Positions 28,291-39,731 of a stretch of 64,000 nucleotides of DNA are shown one piece after another. A model generated the notes under the pieces. That model ran no database searches. It was given only the letters and a program-made list of their open reading frames with translations, and was not told the DNA's origin. The stretch's first letter is position 1; each line of letters begins with the position of its first letter. Source of the DNA: Candidatus Merdivicinus intestinigallinarum (lineage in GTDB: Bacteria; Bacillota; Clostridia; Oscillospirales; Ruminococcaceae); the NCBI GenBank assembly GCA_018713335.1, contig DVOW01000050.1, forward strand, positions 62,001-126,000, given 5' to 3'. The translations under genes were made by a program, and so were the position numbers.

Positions 28291-28659
28291 GTGATCCAGA
28301 TGCAGACTCGCATGAAAGTCGCAGACAACACCGGCGCAAAAGAGCTTATGTGCATCCGTGTGCTGGGCGGTACCGGCAGACGTTATGCAAACATCGGCGA
28401 CGTGGTTGTTTGCTCTGTTAAAAAAGCAACACCTGGCGGCGTTGTGAAAAAAGGCGACGTTGTCAAAGCAGTTATCGTCCGTTCCGCGAAGGGCCTTCGC
28501 CGGGAGGACGGCACCTATATCCGCTTCGACGAGAACGCGGCCGTCATCATTCGTGAGGACAAAAACCCCAGAGGCACCCGTATTTTTGGGCCGGTAGCCA
28601 GAGAGCTTCGTGAGAAAGACTACATGAAGATCCTCTCCCTCGCTCCGGAAGTCCTTTAA
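28291..28659 (+). CDS. rplN: 50S ribosomal protein L14
   Basis: [30 protein letters not shown] start. Confidence 0.97.
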   Translation: MIQMQTRMKVADNTGAKELMCIRVLGGTGRRYANIGDVVVCSVKKATPGGVVKKGDVVKAVIVRSAKGLRREDGTYIRFDENAAVIIREDKNPRGTRIFGPVARELREKDYMKILSLAPEVL

Positions 28660-28675
28660 TCAGGAGGTGCAGAGA

Positions 28676-28990
28676 ATGGCAAAAATGCATGTCAAAACTG
28701 GTGATAAAGTTCAGATCATCAGCGGCAAGGATAAAGGCAAACAGGGCAAGGTCCTGGAAGTGAGCCCCAAGGAAGGCAAGATCATCATTGAGGGCTGCAA
28801 CCTGGTCACCAAGCATGTGAAGCCCCGCGCCATGGGCCAGCAGGGCGGCATCGTGAAAGCGGAAGCCCCCATGTACGCCTGCAAGGCGATGCTGGTCTGC
28901 CCCAAATGCGGCAAACCCACCCGTGTTCACCACAAAGTGAACGCTGACGGCAAAAAAGAGCGTCAGTGCAAGTGCGGAGAAACTTTCTAA
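28676..28990 (+). CDS. rplX: 50S ribosomal protein L24
   Basis: [43 protein letters not shown]-terminal CPKC...CKCG. Confidence 0.96.
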   Translation: MAKMHVKTGDKVQIISGKDKGKQGKVLEVSPKEGKIIIEGCNLVTKHVKPRAMGQQGGIVKAEAPMYACKAMLVCPKCGKPTRVHHKVNADGKKERQCKCGETF

Positions 28991-29006
28991 GAAGGAGGAT
29001 TAAGAC

Positions 29007-29546
29007 ATGGCTCGTCTTAAAGATTATTACAAAAGCGATGTAGCCCCGGCTCTGATGAAGAAGTTCGGCTACAAAAGTGTCATGCAGATCCCGAAGCTTG
29101 AAAAGATCGTCGTGAACGTTGCTTGCGGTGAGGCTCGTGAAAACGCCAAGGTCATGGACGCGGTCGTAAAAGACCTGTCCGCCATCACCGGCCAGAAACC
29201 CGTTCTGACCACTGCGAAAAAATCCATCGCAAACTTCAAGCTCCGTGAGGGCATGGTAATCGGCGCGAAAGTAACCCTTCGCGGCGAGAAAATGTACGAA
29301 TTCATGGACCGCTTCTTCAACGTGGCTCTGCCCCGCGTCCGTGACTTCCGCGGTATCAACGCCAACTCCTTTGACGGCCGCGGCAACTACAACATCGGCC
29401 TCAAGGAACAGCTGATCTTCCCCGAGATCGAGTACGATAAGATCGACAAGATCCGCGGCATGGACATCAGCTTCATTACGACTGCGAAAACCGACGAGGA
29501 ATCCAGAGAGCTCCTCTCCCTCCTCGGCGCGCCGTTCGAGAAATAA
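29007..29546 (+). CDS. rplE: 50S ribosomal protein L5
   Basis: [42 protein letters not shown]. Confidence 0.97.
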   Translation: MARLKDYYKSDVAPALMKKFGYKSVMQIPKLEKIVVNVACGEARENAKVMDAVVKDLSAITGQKPVLTTAKKSIANFKLREGMVIGAKVTLRGEKMYEFMDRFFNVALPRVRDFRGINANSFDGRGNYNIGLKEQLIFPEIEYDKIDKIRGMDISFITTAKTDEESRELLSLLGAPFEK

Positions 29547-29563
29547 GGGAGGAAAGAAAATCA

Positions 29564-29749
29564 ATGGCTAAGAAATCGATGATTCTCAAACAGCAGAGAG
29601 AGCCGAAGTTTTCCACCCGTGCTTATAACAGATGCAAAATCTGTGGTCGTCCCCACGCTTATCTGAGAAAATACGGCATCTGCCGTATCTGCTTCAGAGA
29701 GCTGGCCTATAAGGGCGAAATTCCTGGCGTAAAGAAGGCCAGCTGGTAA
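29564..29749 (+). CDS. rpsZ: 30S ribosomal protein S14, zinc-binding type
   Basis: [61 protein letters not shown] (CxxC..CxxC). Confidence 0.96.
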   Translation: MAKKSMILKQQREPKFSTRAYNRCKICGRPHAYLRKYGICRICFRELAYKGEIPGVKKASW

Positions 29750-29776
29750 TCATACCAAGTAAAGGAGGTTGACGGT

Positions 29777-30175
29777 ATGCAGATCACCGATACTATCGCA
29801 GATATGCTCACCCGTATCCGCAACGCGAATTCGGCGAAGCACGACACGGTGGACATCCCCGCGTCCAATATGAAAAAGGCGATCGCTCAGATCCTCGTTG
29901 ACGAAGGCTTCGTAAAGAGCTTTACCGTAATCGAGGACGGCAAGCAGGGCGTTATCCGTATGACTTTGAAATACGGTGAAAATAAAACTCCGGTAATCAC
30001 CGGCCTGCGCCGGGTTTCCAAGCCCGGTCTGCGGATCTATTCCAACTGCGAGGATATGCCCAAGGTCATGAGAGGCTTAGGCATCGCAATCGTGTCCACG
30101 TCCAAGGGCGTGATGACCGATAAAAAGGCCCGCCGTGAAAACGTTGGCGGCGAGGTCCTGGCATTTGTATGGTAA
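29777..30175 (+). CDS. rpsH: 30S ribosomal protein S8
   Basis: [40 protein letters not shown]. Confidence 0.97.
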   Translation: MQITDTIADMLTRIRNANSAKHDTVDIPASNMKKAIAQILVDEGFVKSFTVIEDGKQGVIRMTLKYGENKTPVITGLRRVSKPGLRIYSNCEDMPKVMRGLGIAIVSTSKGVMTDKKARRENVGGEVLAFVW

Positions 30176-30189
30176 GGAGGAACTGAATA

Positions 30190-30729
30190 ATGTCTCGTAT
30201 TGGCAGAAAACCAATCCAGGTTCCTTCCGGCATCGAAGTGAAGATCGACGGCCAGCACATCACTGTGAAAGGCCCCAAGGGAACCCTGGAGCATGATTTC
30301 CATAAAGATATGACCGTGTCCTTTGACAACGGCGTTATCGAAGTTACCCGTCCCAGCGACAACAAAGCGCACCGTTCGCTGCACGGCCTGACCCGTACCC
30401 TCATCAACAACATGGTGACCGGCGTACAGAACGGCTTCTCCAAGGAGCTGGAAGTAAACGGCGTCGGCTACCGTGCTGCAAAAGAGGGCAAAAACCTGGT
30501 TATGAACCTGGGCTACTCTCATCAGGTCATTATGCCTGAGATCGACGGCATCAAAATCGACGTGCCTGCCCCCAACAAGATCATCATCTCCGGTCCCGAC
30601 AAGCAGCTGGTGGGCCAGTTCGCGGCTAACGTCCGCGAGAAACGTCCTCCGGAGCCTTATAAGGGCAAGGGCATCAAGTACGTGGATGAAGTGATCCAGC
30701 GTAAAGAAGGTAAAACCGGTAAGAAGTAA
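30190..30729 (+). CDS. rplF: 50S ribosomal protein L6
   Basis: [38 protein letters not shown]. Confidence 0.97.
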   Translation: MSRIGRKPIQVPSGIEVKIDGQHITVKGPKGTLEHDFHKDMTVSFDNGVIEVTRPSDNKAHRSLHGLTRTLINNMVTGVQNGFSKELEVNGVGYRAAKEGKNLVMNLGYSHQVIMPEIDGIKIDVPAPNKIIISGPDKQLVGQFAANVREKRPPEPYKGKGIKYVDEVIQRKEGKTGKK

Positions 30730-30751
30730 GTAGTCAAAGGAGTGACAAGAA

Positions 30752-31111
30752 ATGGTAAATAAGCCTGACAGCAACAAGGCTCGTTTAAAAAGACACGCCA
30801 GGGTCCGCAATAAAATTTCCGGGACCCCGGAACGTCCCCGCCTTTGCGTGTTCCGCTCCGCTAAGCATATTTACGCCCAGATCATCGACGATGTGAACGG
30901 CGTAACCCTTGCCAGCGCCTCTTCCCTGGAAAAAGGCTTCGAAGGCAACGGCGGCAACAAAGAAGGCGCGTTCATCGTCGGCAAGAAAGTCGCGGAACAC
31001 GCCGCAGCAAAGGGCATCACTGAGGTAGTCTTTGACCGCGGCGGCTACATCTTCCACGGAAGAGTGGCGGAACTGGCCGCAGGCGCCCGCGAGGGCGGCC
31101 TCAAGTTCTAA
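30752..31111 (+). CDS. rplR: 50S ribosomal protein L18
   Basis: [38 protein letters not shown]. Confidence 0.97.
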   Translation: MVNKPDSNKARLKRHARVRNKISGTPERPRLCVFRSAKHIYAQIIDDVNGVTLASASSLEKGFEGNGGNKEGAFIVGKKVAEHAAAKGITEVVFDRGGYIFHGRVAELAAGAREGGLKF

Positions 31112-31126
31112 GAGGGAGGTATTCGT

Positions 31127-31627
31127 TTGGCTAGAATAGATGGGTCTAACCTGGAACTTCAGGAAAGAGTCGTAACCATTAACCGTGTATCCAAAACGGT
31201 AAAAGGCGGCCGTATCTTCAAATTCGCCGCCCTGGTCGTCGTCGGCGACGGCAACGGCATCATCGGTTTCGGCCTGGGTAAATCCGGCGAGGTTCCGGAC
31301 GCTATCCGCAAAGGCATCGAGGATGCGAAGAAAAACCTGATCAAAGTGTCTTTGAAGGGCACCACCATTCCCCACGAAGTCATCGGCGAATTCGGCGCTG
31401 GCCGCGTTCTGCTGAAACCGGCTCCCGAAGGAACCGGCGTTATCGCCGGCGGCCCTGTCCGTGCGGTTGTTGAAACTGCCGGCATCAAGGACATCCGTAC
31501 CAAAGCTCTCCGTTCCAATAACCCCTGCAACGTGGTGAGAGCGACCATCAACGGCCTGAAATCGCTGCGCAACGTGAGCGAAGTTGCCGCCATCCGCGGC
31601 AAGACCGTTGAAGAAATTCTTGGTTAA
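31127..31627 (+). CDS. rpsE: 30S ribosomal protein S5
   Basis: [52 protein letters not shown]. Confidence 0.97.
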   Translation: MARIDGSNLELQERVVTINRVSKTVKGGRIFKFAALVVVGDGNGIIGFGLGKSGEVPDAIRKGIEDAKKNLIKVSLKGTTIPHEVIGEFGAGRVLLKPAPEGTGVIAGGPVRAVVETAGIKDIRTKALRSNNPCNVVRATINGLKSLRNVSEVAAIRGKTVEEILG

Positions 31628-31639
31628 GGAGGCAGACTG

Positions 31640-31819
31640 ATGGCAAACCTTACTGTAAAGCTGGTCAAAGGTCTTGCAGGCAAGAAGAAAGATCAGATTG
31701 CCGTAGCCGAGTCTTTGGGCCTCAGAAAAGTCGGCGACGTCACCGTCCAGCCTGACAACGCTGCCACCAAAGGCAAGATCTTCAAAATTTCCCACCTCGT
31801 CGAGGTTACTGAAAAATAA
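31640..31819 (+). CDS. rpmD: 50S ribosomal protein L30 (59 aa; absent from ORF track)
   Basis: Manual translation [68 protein letters not shown]. Confidence 0.95.
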   Translation: MANLTVKLVKGLAGKKKDQIAVAESLGLRKVGDVTVQPDNAATKGKIFKISHLVEVTEK

Positions 31820-31838
31820 GCAAGGAGGTGCGACTATC

Positions 31839-32279
31839 ATGAAACTGCACGAATTAGCGCCGGCCGCGGGTTCCACCAGAGAGCGTTTCCGCGTCGGCAG
31901 AGGCCATGGTTCCGGCAACGGCAAAACCGCCGGCAAAGGCCATAAAGGTCAGAACGCCCGTGCGGGCGGCGGCGTCCGCCCCGGCTTTGAAGGCGGCCAG
32001 ATGCCCCTTTACCGGCGTCTGCCCAAGAGAGGGTTTAAGAACCACTTTGCAACTCACTACGCAATTGTGAACGTTTCCGATCTGAACACCTTCGAAGACG
32101 GAGCTGTTGTGGATGCGGCGGCTTTGACTGCGGCCGGCCTGGTCAACGATCAGCTGGATGGAATCAAGATCCTCGGCAACGGCGAGCTGACCAAAAAGCT
32201 CACCGTTCACGCAACTGCCTTCTCCGAATCTGCTAAGGCAAAGATTGAGGCAGCAGGAGGAAAGGCCGAGGTGATGTAA
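31839..32279 (+). CDS. rplO: 50S ribosomal protein L15
   Basis: [41 protein letters not shown]. Confidence 0.97.
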   Translation: MKLHELAPAAGSTRERFRVGRGHGSGNGKTAGKGHKGQNARAGGGVRPGFEGGQMPLYRRLPKRGFKNHFATHYAIVNVSDLNTFEDGAVVDAAALTAAGLVNDQLDGIKILGNGELTKKLTVHATAFSESAKAKIEAAGGKAEVM

Positions 32280-32280
32280 G

Positions 32281-33573
32281 GTGTTTGAGACGTGGAGAAA
32301 CGCATTTAAACAGGAGGATCTCCGCAAGAAGATCCTGTATACCGTCTTCATCCTCTTCATCTTCCGCCTGGGATCCGCGATCCCTACACCCTTTATTAAC
32401 CCGGACGCGCTGTCCGCTATGGTGAGCAGCGCCGACTTCCTGGGATATCTGAACATTATGACCGGCGGCGGCCTGGAGCAGGCCAACGTCTTTGCCATGT
32501 CCATTACCCCGTATATCAACTCCTCCATCATCATCCAGCTTCTGACCGTGGCGATCCCCGCCCTGGAACGGCTGGCCAAGGAAGGGTCTGAGGGGCAGCG
32601 GACACTGAAAAAGATCACCCGCTACGTCACATTCGCCCTGGCGATTATCCAGGCGCTGGGCCTGTATTTCATGATGCGGCGCACAGACGGCGTTCTGGAA
32701 TACACCACCGGCTTCTCCGGGATCTTAGCCGCCATTACCATTATCGCGGTGTTCACCGCCGGTACGGCAGTGGTTGTCTGGCTGGGCGACCGGATCAGCG
32801 AAAAGGGGATCGGCAATGGTATTTCCATGATCCTTTTCGCCGGCATTATCTCCCGCGGTCCTGCCGCGGCCCAGACCCTGTGGGCCTGGTGGCAGCTGGG
32901 CTCCAGCGAGCCTAAGTACTACTTCCTGGTTCCGTTCATTATTGTGGTCTTCATTGCCATGATTATGTTTATCGTTTTGATGAACGACGCGGAACGCCGG
33001 ATCCCGATTTCCTACGCGAAACGGGTGGTGGGCCGGAAAATGTACGGCGGCCAGAACACCCACATCCCCATCAAGGTGAACATGAGCGGCGTTATGCCCA
33101 TCATCTTCGCCATGTCCTTCCTCTCGATCCCCAACATGATCGGCGCGTTCGTGAACGTGGAAGAAGGCGGGTTCTGGGACAAATTCTTCGCGCTGTTTGA
33201 AACCAGCAGCTGGCTTTACGCCGCCCTTTACCTGGTTTTGATTATTGCGTTCAACTACTTCTATGTCGCAATTCAGTACAACCCCATTGAGATTGCCAAC
33301 AATCTCCGCAAAAACAACGGCGCGATCCCGGGCATCCGCCCCGGCAAGCCGACTTCCGACTTTATCGCCCGGGTCATTTCCCGGATCACCCTGGTCGGCG
33401 CGCTGTTCTTAGGGCTGATTGCGGTATTCCCGATCGTCTTCTCGGCCATTACGAAGACCAATGTGTCCTTGGGCGGTACGTCCATCCTGATTATCGTGGG
33501 CGTTGCGCTGGAAACCATGCGGACGCTGGAATCCCAGATGATGATGCGTCATCACAAAGGCTTTTTGGAATAA
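32281..33573 (+). CDS. secY: protein translocase subunit SecY
   Basis: LRKKILYTVFILFIFRLGSAIPTPFINPDAL...; GTG start one nt after rplO stop. Confidence 0.96.
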   Translation: MFETWRNAFKQEDLRKKILYTVFILFIFRLGSAIPTPFINPDALSAMVSSADFLGYLNIMTGGGLEQANVFAMSITPYINSSIIIQLLTVAIPALERLAKEGSEGQRTLKKITRYVTFALAIIQALGLYFMMRRTDGVLEYTTGFSGILAAITIIAVFTAGTAVVVWLGDRISEKGIGNGISMILFAGIISRGPAAAQTLWAWWQLGSSEPKYYFLVPFIIVVFIAMIMFIVLMNDAERRIPISYAKRVVGRKMYGGQNTHIPIKVNMSGVMPIIFAMSFLSIPNMIGAFVNVEEGGFWDKFFALFETSSWLYAALYLVLIIAFNYFYVAIQYNPIEIANNLRKNNGAIPGIRPGKPTSDFIARVISRITLVGALFLGLIAVFPIVFSAITKTNVSLGGTSILIIVGVALETMRTLESQMMMRHHKGFLE

Positions 33574-33620
33574 GAAGACAGCAGTGCTTTTGATGAATTT
33601 TTAATGAAGGGGGCAGAACG

Positions 33621-34253
33621 ATGAATCTGATTTTGTTAGGCGCACCCGGCGCAGGGAAGGGCACCCAGGCGGAGGTAATCTGCAAGGCGCTGAACATCCC
33701 GGCCATTTCCACCGGCAATATCCTGCGGGAAGCTATTAAGAACCAGACGCCTCTGGGCATGGAGGCCAAAACCTATATGGACGGCGGCAAGCTGGTGCCG
33801 GATGAAATCGTCATCAATATCCTGAAGGAGCGCCTTCAGGCCGATGACTGCAAAAACGGTTTTATCCTGGACGGCTTTCCCCGGACTGTCCCTCAGGCAG
33901 AGGCGCTGGACCAGATGAATGTGCGGATCGACCGGGTCGTGGACATCGAAGTCGCCGATGAGAAGATCACCGCGCGGCTGTCCGGCCGGCGGGTCTGCGA
34001 AAGCTGCGGCGCCAGCTACCACACCCAGTACAAACCTTCCAAAGTGGAAGGCGTCTGCGATGCCTGCGGCGGCAAAACCGTCCAGAGGAAGGACGACCAT
34101 CCCGACACTGTGAAGGAACGCCTGCGGGTTTACCATGAGCAGACGGAACCCTTGATTGATTACTACACCAAAGCCGGCAAGCTGGTTGTGGTGGAAGGCC
34201 AGGAGGAGGTCGCTGACACAACGGCCCTCACCCTGAAAGCTGTGGAGGCGTAA
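33621..34253 (+). CDS. adk: adenylate kinase (zinc-lid type)
   Basis: MNLILLGAPGAGKGTQAEVICKAL; lid CESCGASYH...CDACGGKTVQRKDD. Confidence 0.97.
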   Translation: MNLILLGAPGAGKGTQAEVICKALNIPAISTGNILREAIKNQTPLGMEAKTYMDGGKLVPDEIVINILKERLQADDCKNGFILDGFPRTVPQAEALDQMNVRIDRVVDIEVADEKITARLSGRRVCESCGASYHTQYKPSKVEGVCDACGGKTVQRKDDHPDTVKERLRVYHEQTEPLIDYYTKAGKLVVVEGQEEVADTTALTLKAVEA

Positions 34254-34260
34254 TTCTCTC

Positions 34261-35007
34261 ATGATCGTACTGAAAACCCATTCAGAACTGGAACGGATGA
34301 AGAAAGCCTGCCGGATCTCTGCAGAGTCCCTCAGCGTTGCCGAGGAACTGATCCGGCCGGGTATTACAACCAGGGAAATTGACCGGGCCATGCACGACTT
34401 TATCGTGCGCTCCGGCGCGAAGCCCTCCTTTTTGGGGCTTTACGGTTTCCCGGCGTCCGCCTGTATCTCCGTAAACGATGTGGTAATCCACGGGATCCCC
34501 GGCGATTATCATTTGCAGGAAGGGGATATCGTCAGCATTGACGTGGGCGCCTGCTGCGACGGCTTCCATGGGGACAATGCCTACACCTTCCCGGTGGGGC
34601 AGATCTCGGAGGAGAACCAGAGACTCCTGCGTGTGACCCAGGAAAGCCTTTACAAGGGCATTGAAGCCGCTGTCATCGGCAACCGGATCGGCGATATTTC
34701 CTTTGCCGTCCAATCCCATGTAACGCCTTACGGCTTTGGGATCGTCCGCCAGTTTGTGGGCCATGGAGTGGGCAAAGCCCTCCATGAGGACCCGGAGGTC
34801 CCGAATTTCGGGAAAGCCGGCCACGGCCCCCGGTTAGTGGAAGGAATGACTATCGCCATCGAGCCGATGATTACCCTGGAAGGGGATGCGGTTACGATCG
34901 ATGCGGACAAATGGACGACCCGGAGCAAATCCGGAAAAGCTGCCGCCCATTTTGAGCACACCATCGCCATCACCAAAGACGGCCCTGTCATCCTGACCAA
35001 ACGGTAG
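34261..35007 (+). CDS. map: type I methionyl aminopeptidase
   Basis: ISAESLSVAEELIRPGITTREID, GHGVGKALHEDPEVPNFG, EPM. Confidence 0.96.
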   Translation: MIVLKTHSELERMKKACRISAESLSVAEELIRPGITTREIDRAMHDFIVRSGAKPSFLGLYGFPASACISVNDVVIHGIPGDYHLQEGDIVSIDVGACCDGFHGDNAYTFPVGQISEENQRLLRVTQESLYKGIEAAVIGNRIGDISFAVQSHVTPYGFGIVRQFVGHGVGKALHEDPEVPNFGKAGHGPRLVEGMTIAIEPMITLEGDAVTIDADKWTTRSKSGKAAAHFEHTIAITKDGPVILTKR

Positions 35008-35016
35008 GAGGGCCTT

Positions 35017-35264
35017 ATGGAACTGAAGATCGGCGCGGTTGTCCAAAGCGTGCGGGGCCGCGATGAGGGATTCTTTGCGGTGGTTCGGGCCGAAGGGAAG
35101 TTTGCTTACCTGGCAAACGGGAAACAGAGGCCCCTGGAAAAGCCCAAAAAGAAGAACATCCGGCATCTCAAGGATACCGGCCTGGCGCTGGATCTGGAAA
35201 AGATCCAAACCAACCGCCGGCTGAAAACGGCGCTGCGGACAGCAACAGAGGAGGAGGGACGCTC

Positions 35265-35283
<19 letters not shown>
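35017..35283 (+). CDS. KOW-domain (L14e-like) RNA-binding protein
   Basis: [55 protein letters not shown]; between map and infA. Confidence 0.82.
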
Positions 35284-35626
<343 letters not shown>

Positions 35627-35696
35627 TTCCCGGAAATTTAGGGAATCCCAAAGCTGAAAATATGACTTTTTTAGAAATAGTTGGAGGTGCAACTAA

Positions 35697-36065
35697 ATGG
35701 CTCGTATCGCTGGTGTAGACCTGCCCAGAGAAAAACGAATCGAGATCGGCCTGACCTATATTTACGGCATCGGCCGCAAATCGGCGGACGACATCCTCGC
35801 TGCCACCGGCATCAACCCGGACATCCGCGTAAAGGACCTGTCTGAGGAAGACGCTACCAAACTTCGTGAGTACATTGACAAGCATTACGAAGTAGAAGGC
35901 GACCTGAGAAGAAACGTCGCGCTGAACATCAAACGCCTGGTTGAAATCGGCTGCTACCGGGGCATCCGGCACAGAAAGGGCCTGCCCGTCCGCGGACAGC
36001 GTACCAGAACCAATGCCCGTACCCGCAAAGGCCCGAAGAAGACCATTGCGAACAAGAAGAAATAA
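35697..36065 (+). CDS. rpsM: 30S ribosomal protein S13
   Basis: [34 protein letters not shown]. Confidence 0.97.
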   Translation: MARIAGVDLPREKRIEIGLTYIYGIGRKSADDILAATGINPDIRVKDLSEEDATKLREYIDKHYEVEGDLRRNVALNIKRLVEIGCYRGIRHRKGLPVRGQRTRTNARTRKGPKKTIANKKK

Positions 36066-36080
36066 GGAGGGATTTGAGAA

Positions 36081-36482
36081 ATGGCGAAAGTTGCTGCTAA
36101 AAAGACCACCATCCGCAAACGCCGTGAGCGCAAAAATATCGAGCGCGGAGCCGTTCATATCCAGTCCACCTTTAACAACACCATCGTCACCATCACCGAT
36201 ACCCAGGGCAACGCGATTTCCTGGGCCAGCGCCGGCGAAATGGGCTTCCGTGGCTCTAAAAAGTCCACTCCCTTTGCTGCGCAGACTGCTGCTGAGAAGG
36301 CTGCCAACGCTGCCAAAGAGCATGGCCTGAAATCCGTTGAGGTTTACGTAAAAGGCCCCGGCGCCGGCCGTGAAGCCGCTATCCGCGCTTTGCAGGCTGT
36401 GGGTCTGGAAGTTAAGATGATCAAAGACGTGACCCCCATCCCCCACAACGGGTGCCGTCCTCCCAAGAGAAGACGCGTATAA
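36081..36482 (+). CDS. rpsK: 30S ribosomal protein S11
   Basis: [49 protein letters not shown]. Confidence 0.97.
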   Translation: MAKVAAKKTTIRKRRERKNIERGAVHIQSTFNNTIVTITDTQGNAISWASAGEMGFRGSKKSTPFAAQTAAEKAANAAKEHGLKSVEVYVKGPGAGREAAIRALQAVGLEVKMIKDVTPIPHNGCRPPKRRRV

Positions 36483-36513
36483 TTTCGGATTGATGATTAG
36501 GAGGTGCAATTAA

Positions 36514-37140
36514 ATGGCAAGATATACCGGTGCAGTATGCAGAATGTGCCGCCGCGAAGGACAGAAACTGTTCTTAAAAGGCACAAAATGCTACTCTGAA
36601 CGCTGCCCCTTTGTGTCCAGAGGCTTCGCCCCCGGACAGCATGGACAGAACCGCAAGAAAGTTTCCGAATACGGCATGCAGCTGCGCGCGAAACAGACTG
36701 CGAAACGCTACTACGGCGTCCTGGAAAGCCAGTTCTATCATTACTTCGAGCTGGCTGAGAGAAAACCCGGCCAGACCGGTGAAAACCTGCTCCGTCTGCT
36801 GGAAAGCCGTCTGGATAACGTGGTTTACCGCTTAGGCCTCGCTTCTTCCAGAGCCGAAGCCCGTCAGCTGGTTCTCCACAACCACTTCAAGCTCAATGGC
36901 AACAAGGTGAACATCCCCTCTCTGCTGGTCAAAGAAGGCGACGTCATCACCCTGTCCGATAAATCCCGCCAGAGCGAGAAATTCAAAGCCATCGAGGAGA
37001 CCTGCGGCTCCCGCCCCGTCCCCATGTGGCTGGAAATGAACCGTGAAAACTATACCGGCAAAGTCGTTCGGATGCCCAATCGTGACGACATTGATCTCGA
37101 GGTTGAGGAACACCTGATCGTTGAGTTGTACTCCAAATAA
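36514..37140 (+). CDS. rpsD: 30S ribosomal protein S4
   Basis: [61 protein letters not shown]. Confidence 0.97.
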   Translation: MARYTGAVCRMCRREGQKLFLKGTKCYSERCPFVSRGFAPGQHGQNRKKVSEYGMQLRAKQTAKRYYGVLESQFYHYFELAERKPGQTGENLLRLLESRLDNVVYRLGLASSRAEARQLVLHNHFKLNGNKVNIPSLLVKEGDVITLSDKSRQSEKFKAIEETCGSRPVPMWLEMNRENYTGKVVRMPNRDDIDLEVEEHLIVELYSK

Positions 37141-37306
37141 TGTCAGGGTTCTGCGGCAGACAGCGAGAATGGCCGCTGCGCTTTGCGGCGGGTCCCCTGA
37201 TTGGGTTTGCCGGATGGGTTTTGACAGACTTGGAAACACGATTGTCATGTTGCTGCCCCTTTGGCGTTTCTCGCCGGGGCCGCGATACTGCAAGGAGGGT
37301 AACTGA

Positions 37307-38257
37307 ATGATTGAGATTGAAAAGCCAGTAATTGAGACAGCCGAAATGAAGCCGGACGGAACGTACGGAAGATTTGTCTTGGAGCCTCTTGAACGTGGCT
37401 ACGGCACCACTTTGGGCAATAGTCTGCGGCGGGTGCTGCTCTCTTCGCTTCCCGGTGTAGCAGTGACATCGATCAAGATTGATGGTGTTCAGCATGAGTT
37501 TTCTACGGTGCCGGGCGTAAAAGAAGACGTGACCGAGATCGTCCTGAACATGAAGGGCCTTATCGCCAAGATCCACGGCGAAGCTCCCAAGACCGTCCAC
37601 ATTGAGGCGGAAGGGGAATGCGAAGTTACGGCAGGCGATATCAAGGCGGATTCTGAGGTGGAGATCCTGGACCCCGGGATGCATATTGCTACTTTGGGGC
37701 CTGGCGCAAAGCTGTACATGGAGATCGTCATCGACAAGGGCCGCGGCTATGTTCCCAGCGAACGGAACAAGCAGAAGCTCCAGAACGTCATCGGCGTGAT
37801 CCCTGTGGACAGCATTTACACCCCCGTGCTGAAAGTGAACTATACCGTTGAGAACACCCGTGTAGGACAGATTACCGACTATGACAAGCTCACCCTTGAG
37901 GTGTGGACAGACGGGACGATTTCCGCCAAGGAGGCCGTTTCCCTGGGAGCCAAGGTTCTCACCGAGCATCTCAATCTGTTTGTGGATTTGTCAGATGAAG
38001 TGTACGCAACCGATATTATGGTGGAGAAGGACGACAAGGGCAAAGAAAAAGTCCTGGAGATGACCATTGAGGAGCTTGACTTGTCTGTTCGGTCCTTTAA
38101 CTGTCTGAAACGCGCCGGGATCAATACGGTTGAAGATTTGATCAATAAATCTGAGGAGGACATGATGAAGGTCCGCAACCTCGGAAGAAAGTCCTTGGAG
38201 GAGGTTATGGCCAAGCTGGAAGGTTTGGGCTTCAGCCTCAACAAGGAAGACGAATAA
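37307..38257 (+). CDS. rpoA: RNA polymerase alpha subunit
   Basis: [53 protein letters not shown]. Confidence 0.97.
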   Translation: MIEIEKPVIETAEMKPDGTYGRFVLEPLERGYGTTLGNSLRRVLLSSLPGVAVTSIKIDGVQHEFSTVPGVKEDVTEIVLNMKGLIAKIHGEAPKTVHIEAEGECEVTAGDIKADSEVEILDPGMHIATLGPGAKLYMEIVIDKGRGYVPSERNKQKLQNVIGVIPVDSIYTPVLKVNYTVENTRVGQITDYDKLTLEVWTDGTISAKEAVSLGAKVLTEHLNLFVDLSDEVYATDIMVEKDDKGKEKVLEMTIEELDLSVRSFNCLKRAGINTVEDLINKSEEDMMKVRNLGRKSLEEVMAKLEGLGFSLNKEDE

Positions 38258-38278
38258 CAGGGTAAGGAGTGAAACCGA

Positions 38279-38620
38279 ATGGCAGGCAGCAGAAAACTGG
38301 GAAGAACCTCTGACCATAGAAAAGCGATGCTTCGGGCAATGGTAACTTTCCTGCTGGAAAACGGCAAGATCGAAACTACTGTCACCAGAGCGAAGGAAGT
38401 CCGCATTATGGCCGAGAAAATGATCACCCTCGGCAAAGAAGGCTCCCTTCATTCCAAACGGCAGGTTTTCGCTTACGTCACCAAAGAGGGCGTTGCGAAA
38501 AAGCTGTTTGACGAAATCGCCCCCAAATACGCGGATAAAAACGGCGGTTACACCCGAATCGTGAAGATCGGGCCCCGTCGCGGCGACGCCGCTGAAATGG
38601 CGATCATCCAGCTGGTATAA
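38279..38620 (+). CDS. rplQ: 50S ribosomal protein L17
   Basis: [38 protein letters not shown]. Confidence 0.97.
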   Translation: MAGSRKLGRTSDHRKAMLRAMVTFLLENGKIETTVTRAKEVRIMAEKMITLGKEGSLHSKRQVFAYVTKEGVAKKLFDEIAPKYADKNGGYTRIVKIGPRRGDAAEMAIIQLV

Positions 38621-38639
38621 TTTTATAGCAGTGCATTGA

Positions 38640-38670
38640 AAGCCTGCCGCTGTGATGCGGCAGGCTTTTG
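38640..38670 (+). terminator. Rho-independent terminator at end of ribosomal superoperon
   Basis: AGCCTGCCGC-TGTGAT-GCGGCAGGCT + TTTG. Confidence 0.85.
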
Positions 38671-38724
38671 TCATTCCCGACAGGATCTTCCGAAAAAAGA
38701 AGCGGATTATTCACAAAGTTCTCC

Positions 38725-38753
38725 TTGCTATTGCCAAATAGAAGTTGTATAAT
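38725..38753 (+). promoter_or_regulatory. sigma70-type promoter for small membrane protein
   Basis: TTGCTA - 17 bp - TATAAT. Confidence 0.7.
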
Positions 38754-38783
38754 AAAACCATCCCAAGGAATGGAGGAATTGCC

Positions 38784-38891
38784 GTGACCGAACGTCAGCG
38801 GAAAAAAAGCGCCCGGATCGTCAGTACGGTGCTGGCTGTGATCGTTATATTGGGCATTATCGCCACCAGCCTGGCAGCGCTTTTTATATAG
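38784..38891 (+). CDS. 35-aa single-TM small protein (absent from ORF track)
   Basis: GTG start with GGAGG: MTERQRKKSARIVSTVLAVIVILGIIATSLAALFI; promoter and SD present. Confidence 0.72.
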   Translation: MTERQRKKSARIVSTVLAVIVILGIIATSLAALFI

Positions 38892-38916
38892 TCCGGACTA
38901 TATGGAGGATCGCAGT

Positions 38917-39612
38917 ATGAAGCAGTATGGAATTTACCTGCTGGACGCTGATAACACCCTGTTTGATTTTCTGAAAGCGGAACGCCGCGCCTTTTCCAAA
39001 ACTTTCGAGTCCCTGGCCGGGGAACCTTGTTCTGAGGAGCTGTACGCATGCTATAACCGTATCAACGCCTCCCTGTGGGAAGCGCTGGAACGCCGGGAAA
39101 TCACCAAGCCCCAGCTTCAGCAGACCCGGTTTGGGCTGTTTTTGAAAGAACAGGGCCTTTCCGGGGACGGGCTTACCTGGAACGAAACCTATCTGGATCA
39201 TTTGTCGGAGGGGAACTTCCTTTTTGACGGCGCTTTGGAGGTTTGCCGGGCGCTTTCCCAAAAGGCGGCCCTTTACCTTGCCACCAACGGCATTACCCGG
39301 GTCCAGAAAAAGCGGCTGCGGGATTCGGCGATCGCGCCTTATATCCGGGGGATCTTCGTTTCCGAAGAAGCCGGCGCCGAGAAGCCCAGCCCTCTCTATT
39401 TCGACTATGTGATGAAGCAGCTGGGAAACCCTGAAAAGAAGCAGATCCTCATGGTGGGGGACTCCCTGACCTCCGATATGGCCGGGGGGATCGCCGCCGG
39501 GATTGACACCTGCTGGTATAATCCCCAACGGGCCCCTCTCCCTTCTAACCTGAAAGTGACATGGCAGATCCACAGCCTGGAGCAGCTCCTTCCTTCCAGC
39601 ATGGAAAGATAG
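38917..39612 (+). CDS. HAD-superfamily hydrolase (YjjG/YfnB-like nucleotidase)
   Basis: YLLDADNTLFDFLKAERRAF...LATNGITRVQKKRL...VGDSLTSDMAGGIAAGIDTCWYNP. Confidence 0.87.
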   Translation: MKQYGIYLLDADNTLFDFLKAERRAFSKTFESLAGEPCSEELYACYNRINASLWEALERREITKPQLQQTRFGLFLKEQGLSGDGLTWNETYLDHLSEGNFLFDGALEVCRALSQKAALYLATNGITRVQKKRLRDSAIAPYIRGIFVSEEAGAEKPSPLYFDYVMKQLGNPEKKQILMVGDSLTSDMAGGIAAGIDTCWYNPQRAPLPSNLKVTWQIHSLEQLLPSSMER

Positions 39613-39661
39613 AAAAGAACCTCTGGAATTGCACTATTTTAACAAAGTTCATAAAAATCTA

Positions 39662-39690
39662 TTGCATATCAGGGGAATATATAGTATAAT
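39662..39690 (+). promoter_or_regulatory. sigma70-type promoter for pgi
   Basis: TTGCAT - 17 bp - TATAAT. Confidence 0.78.
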
Positions 39691-39731
39691 AGAAACATAA
39701 CATCCCCAAACTTTTTTCAGGAGGAATCAAT

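Noticed and set aside
30785-31936. 383-aa minus-strand ORF across rplR-rpsE-rpmD-rplO
   Set aside because: Antisense to four recognised ribosomal protein genes; codon-bias artefact.
37215-37245. TTGACA-16-TGTCAT as internal rpoA promoter
   Set aside because: Poor -10 match; not supported without TSS data.
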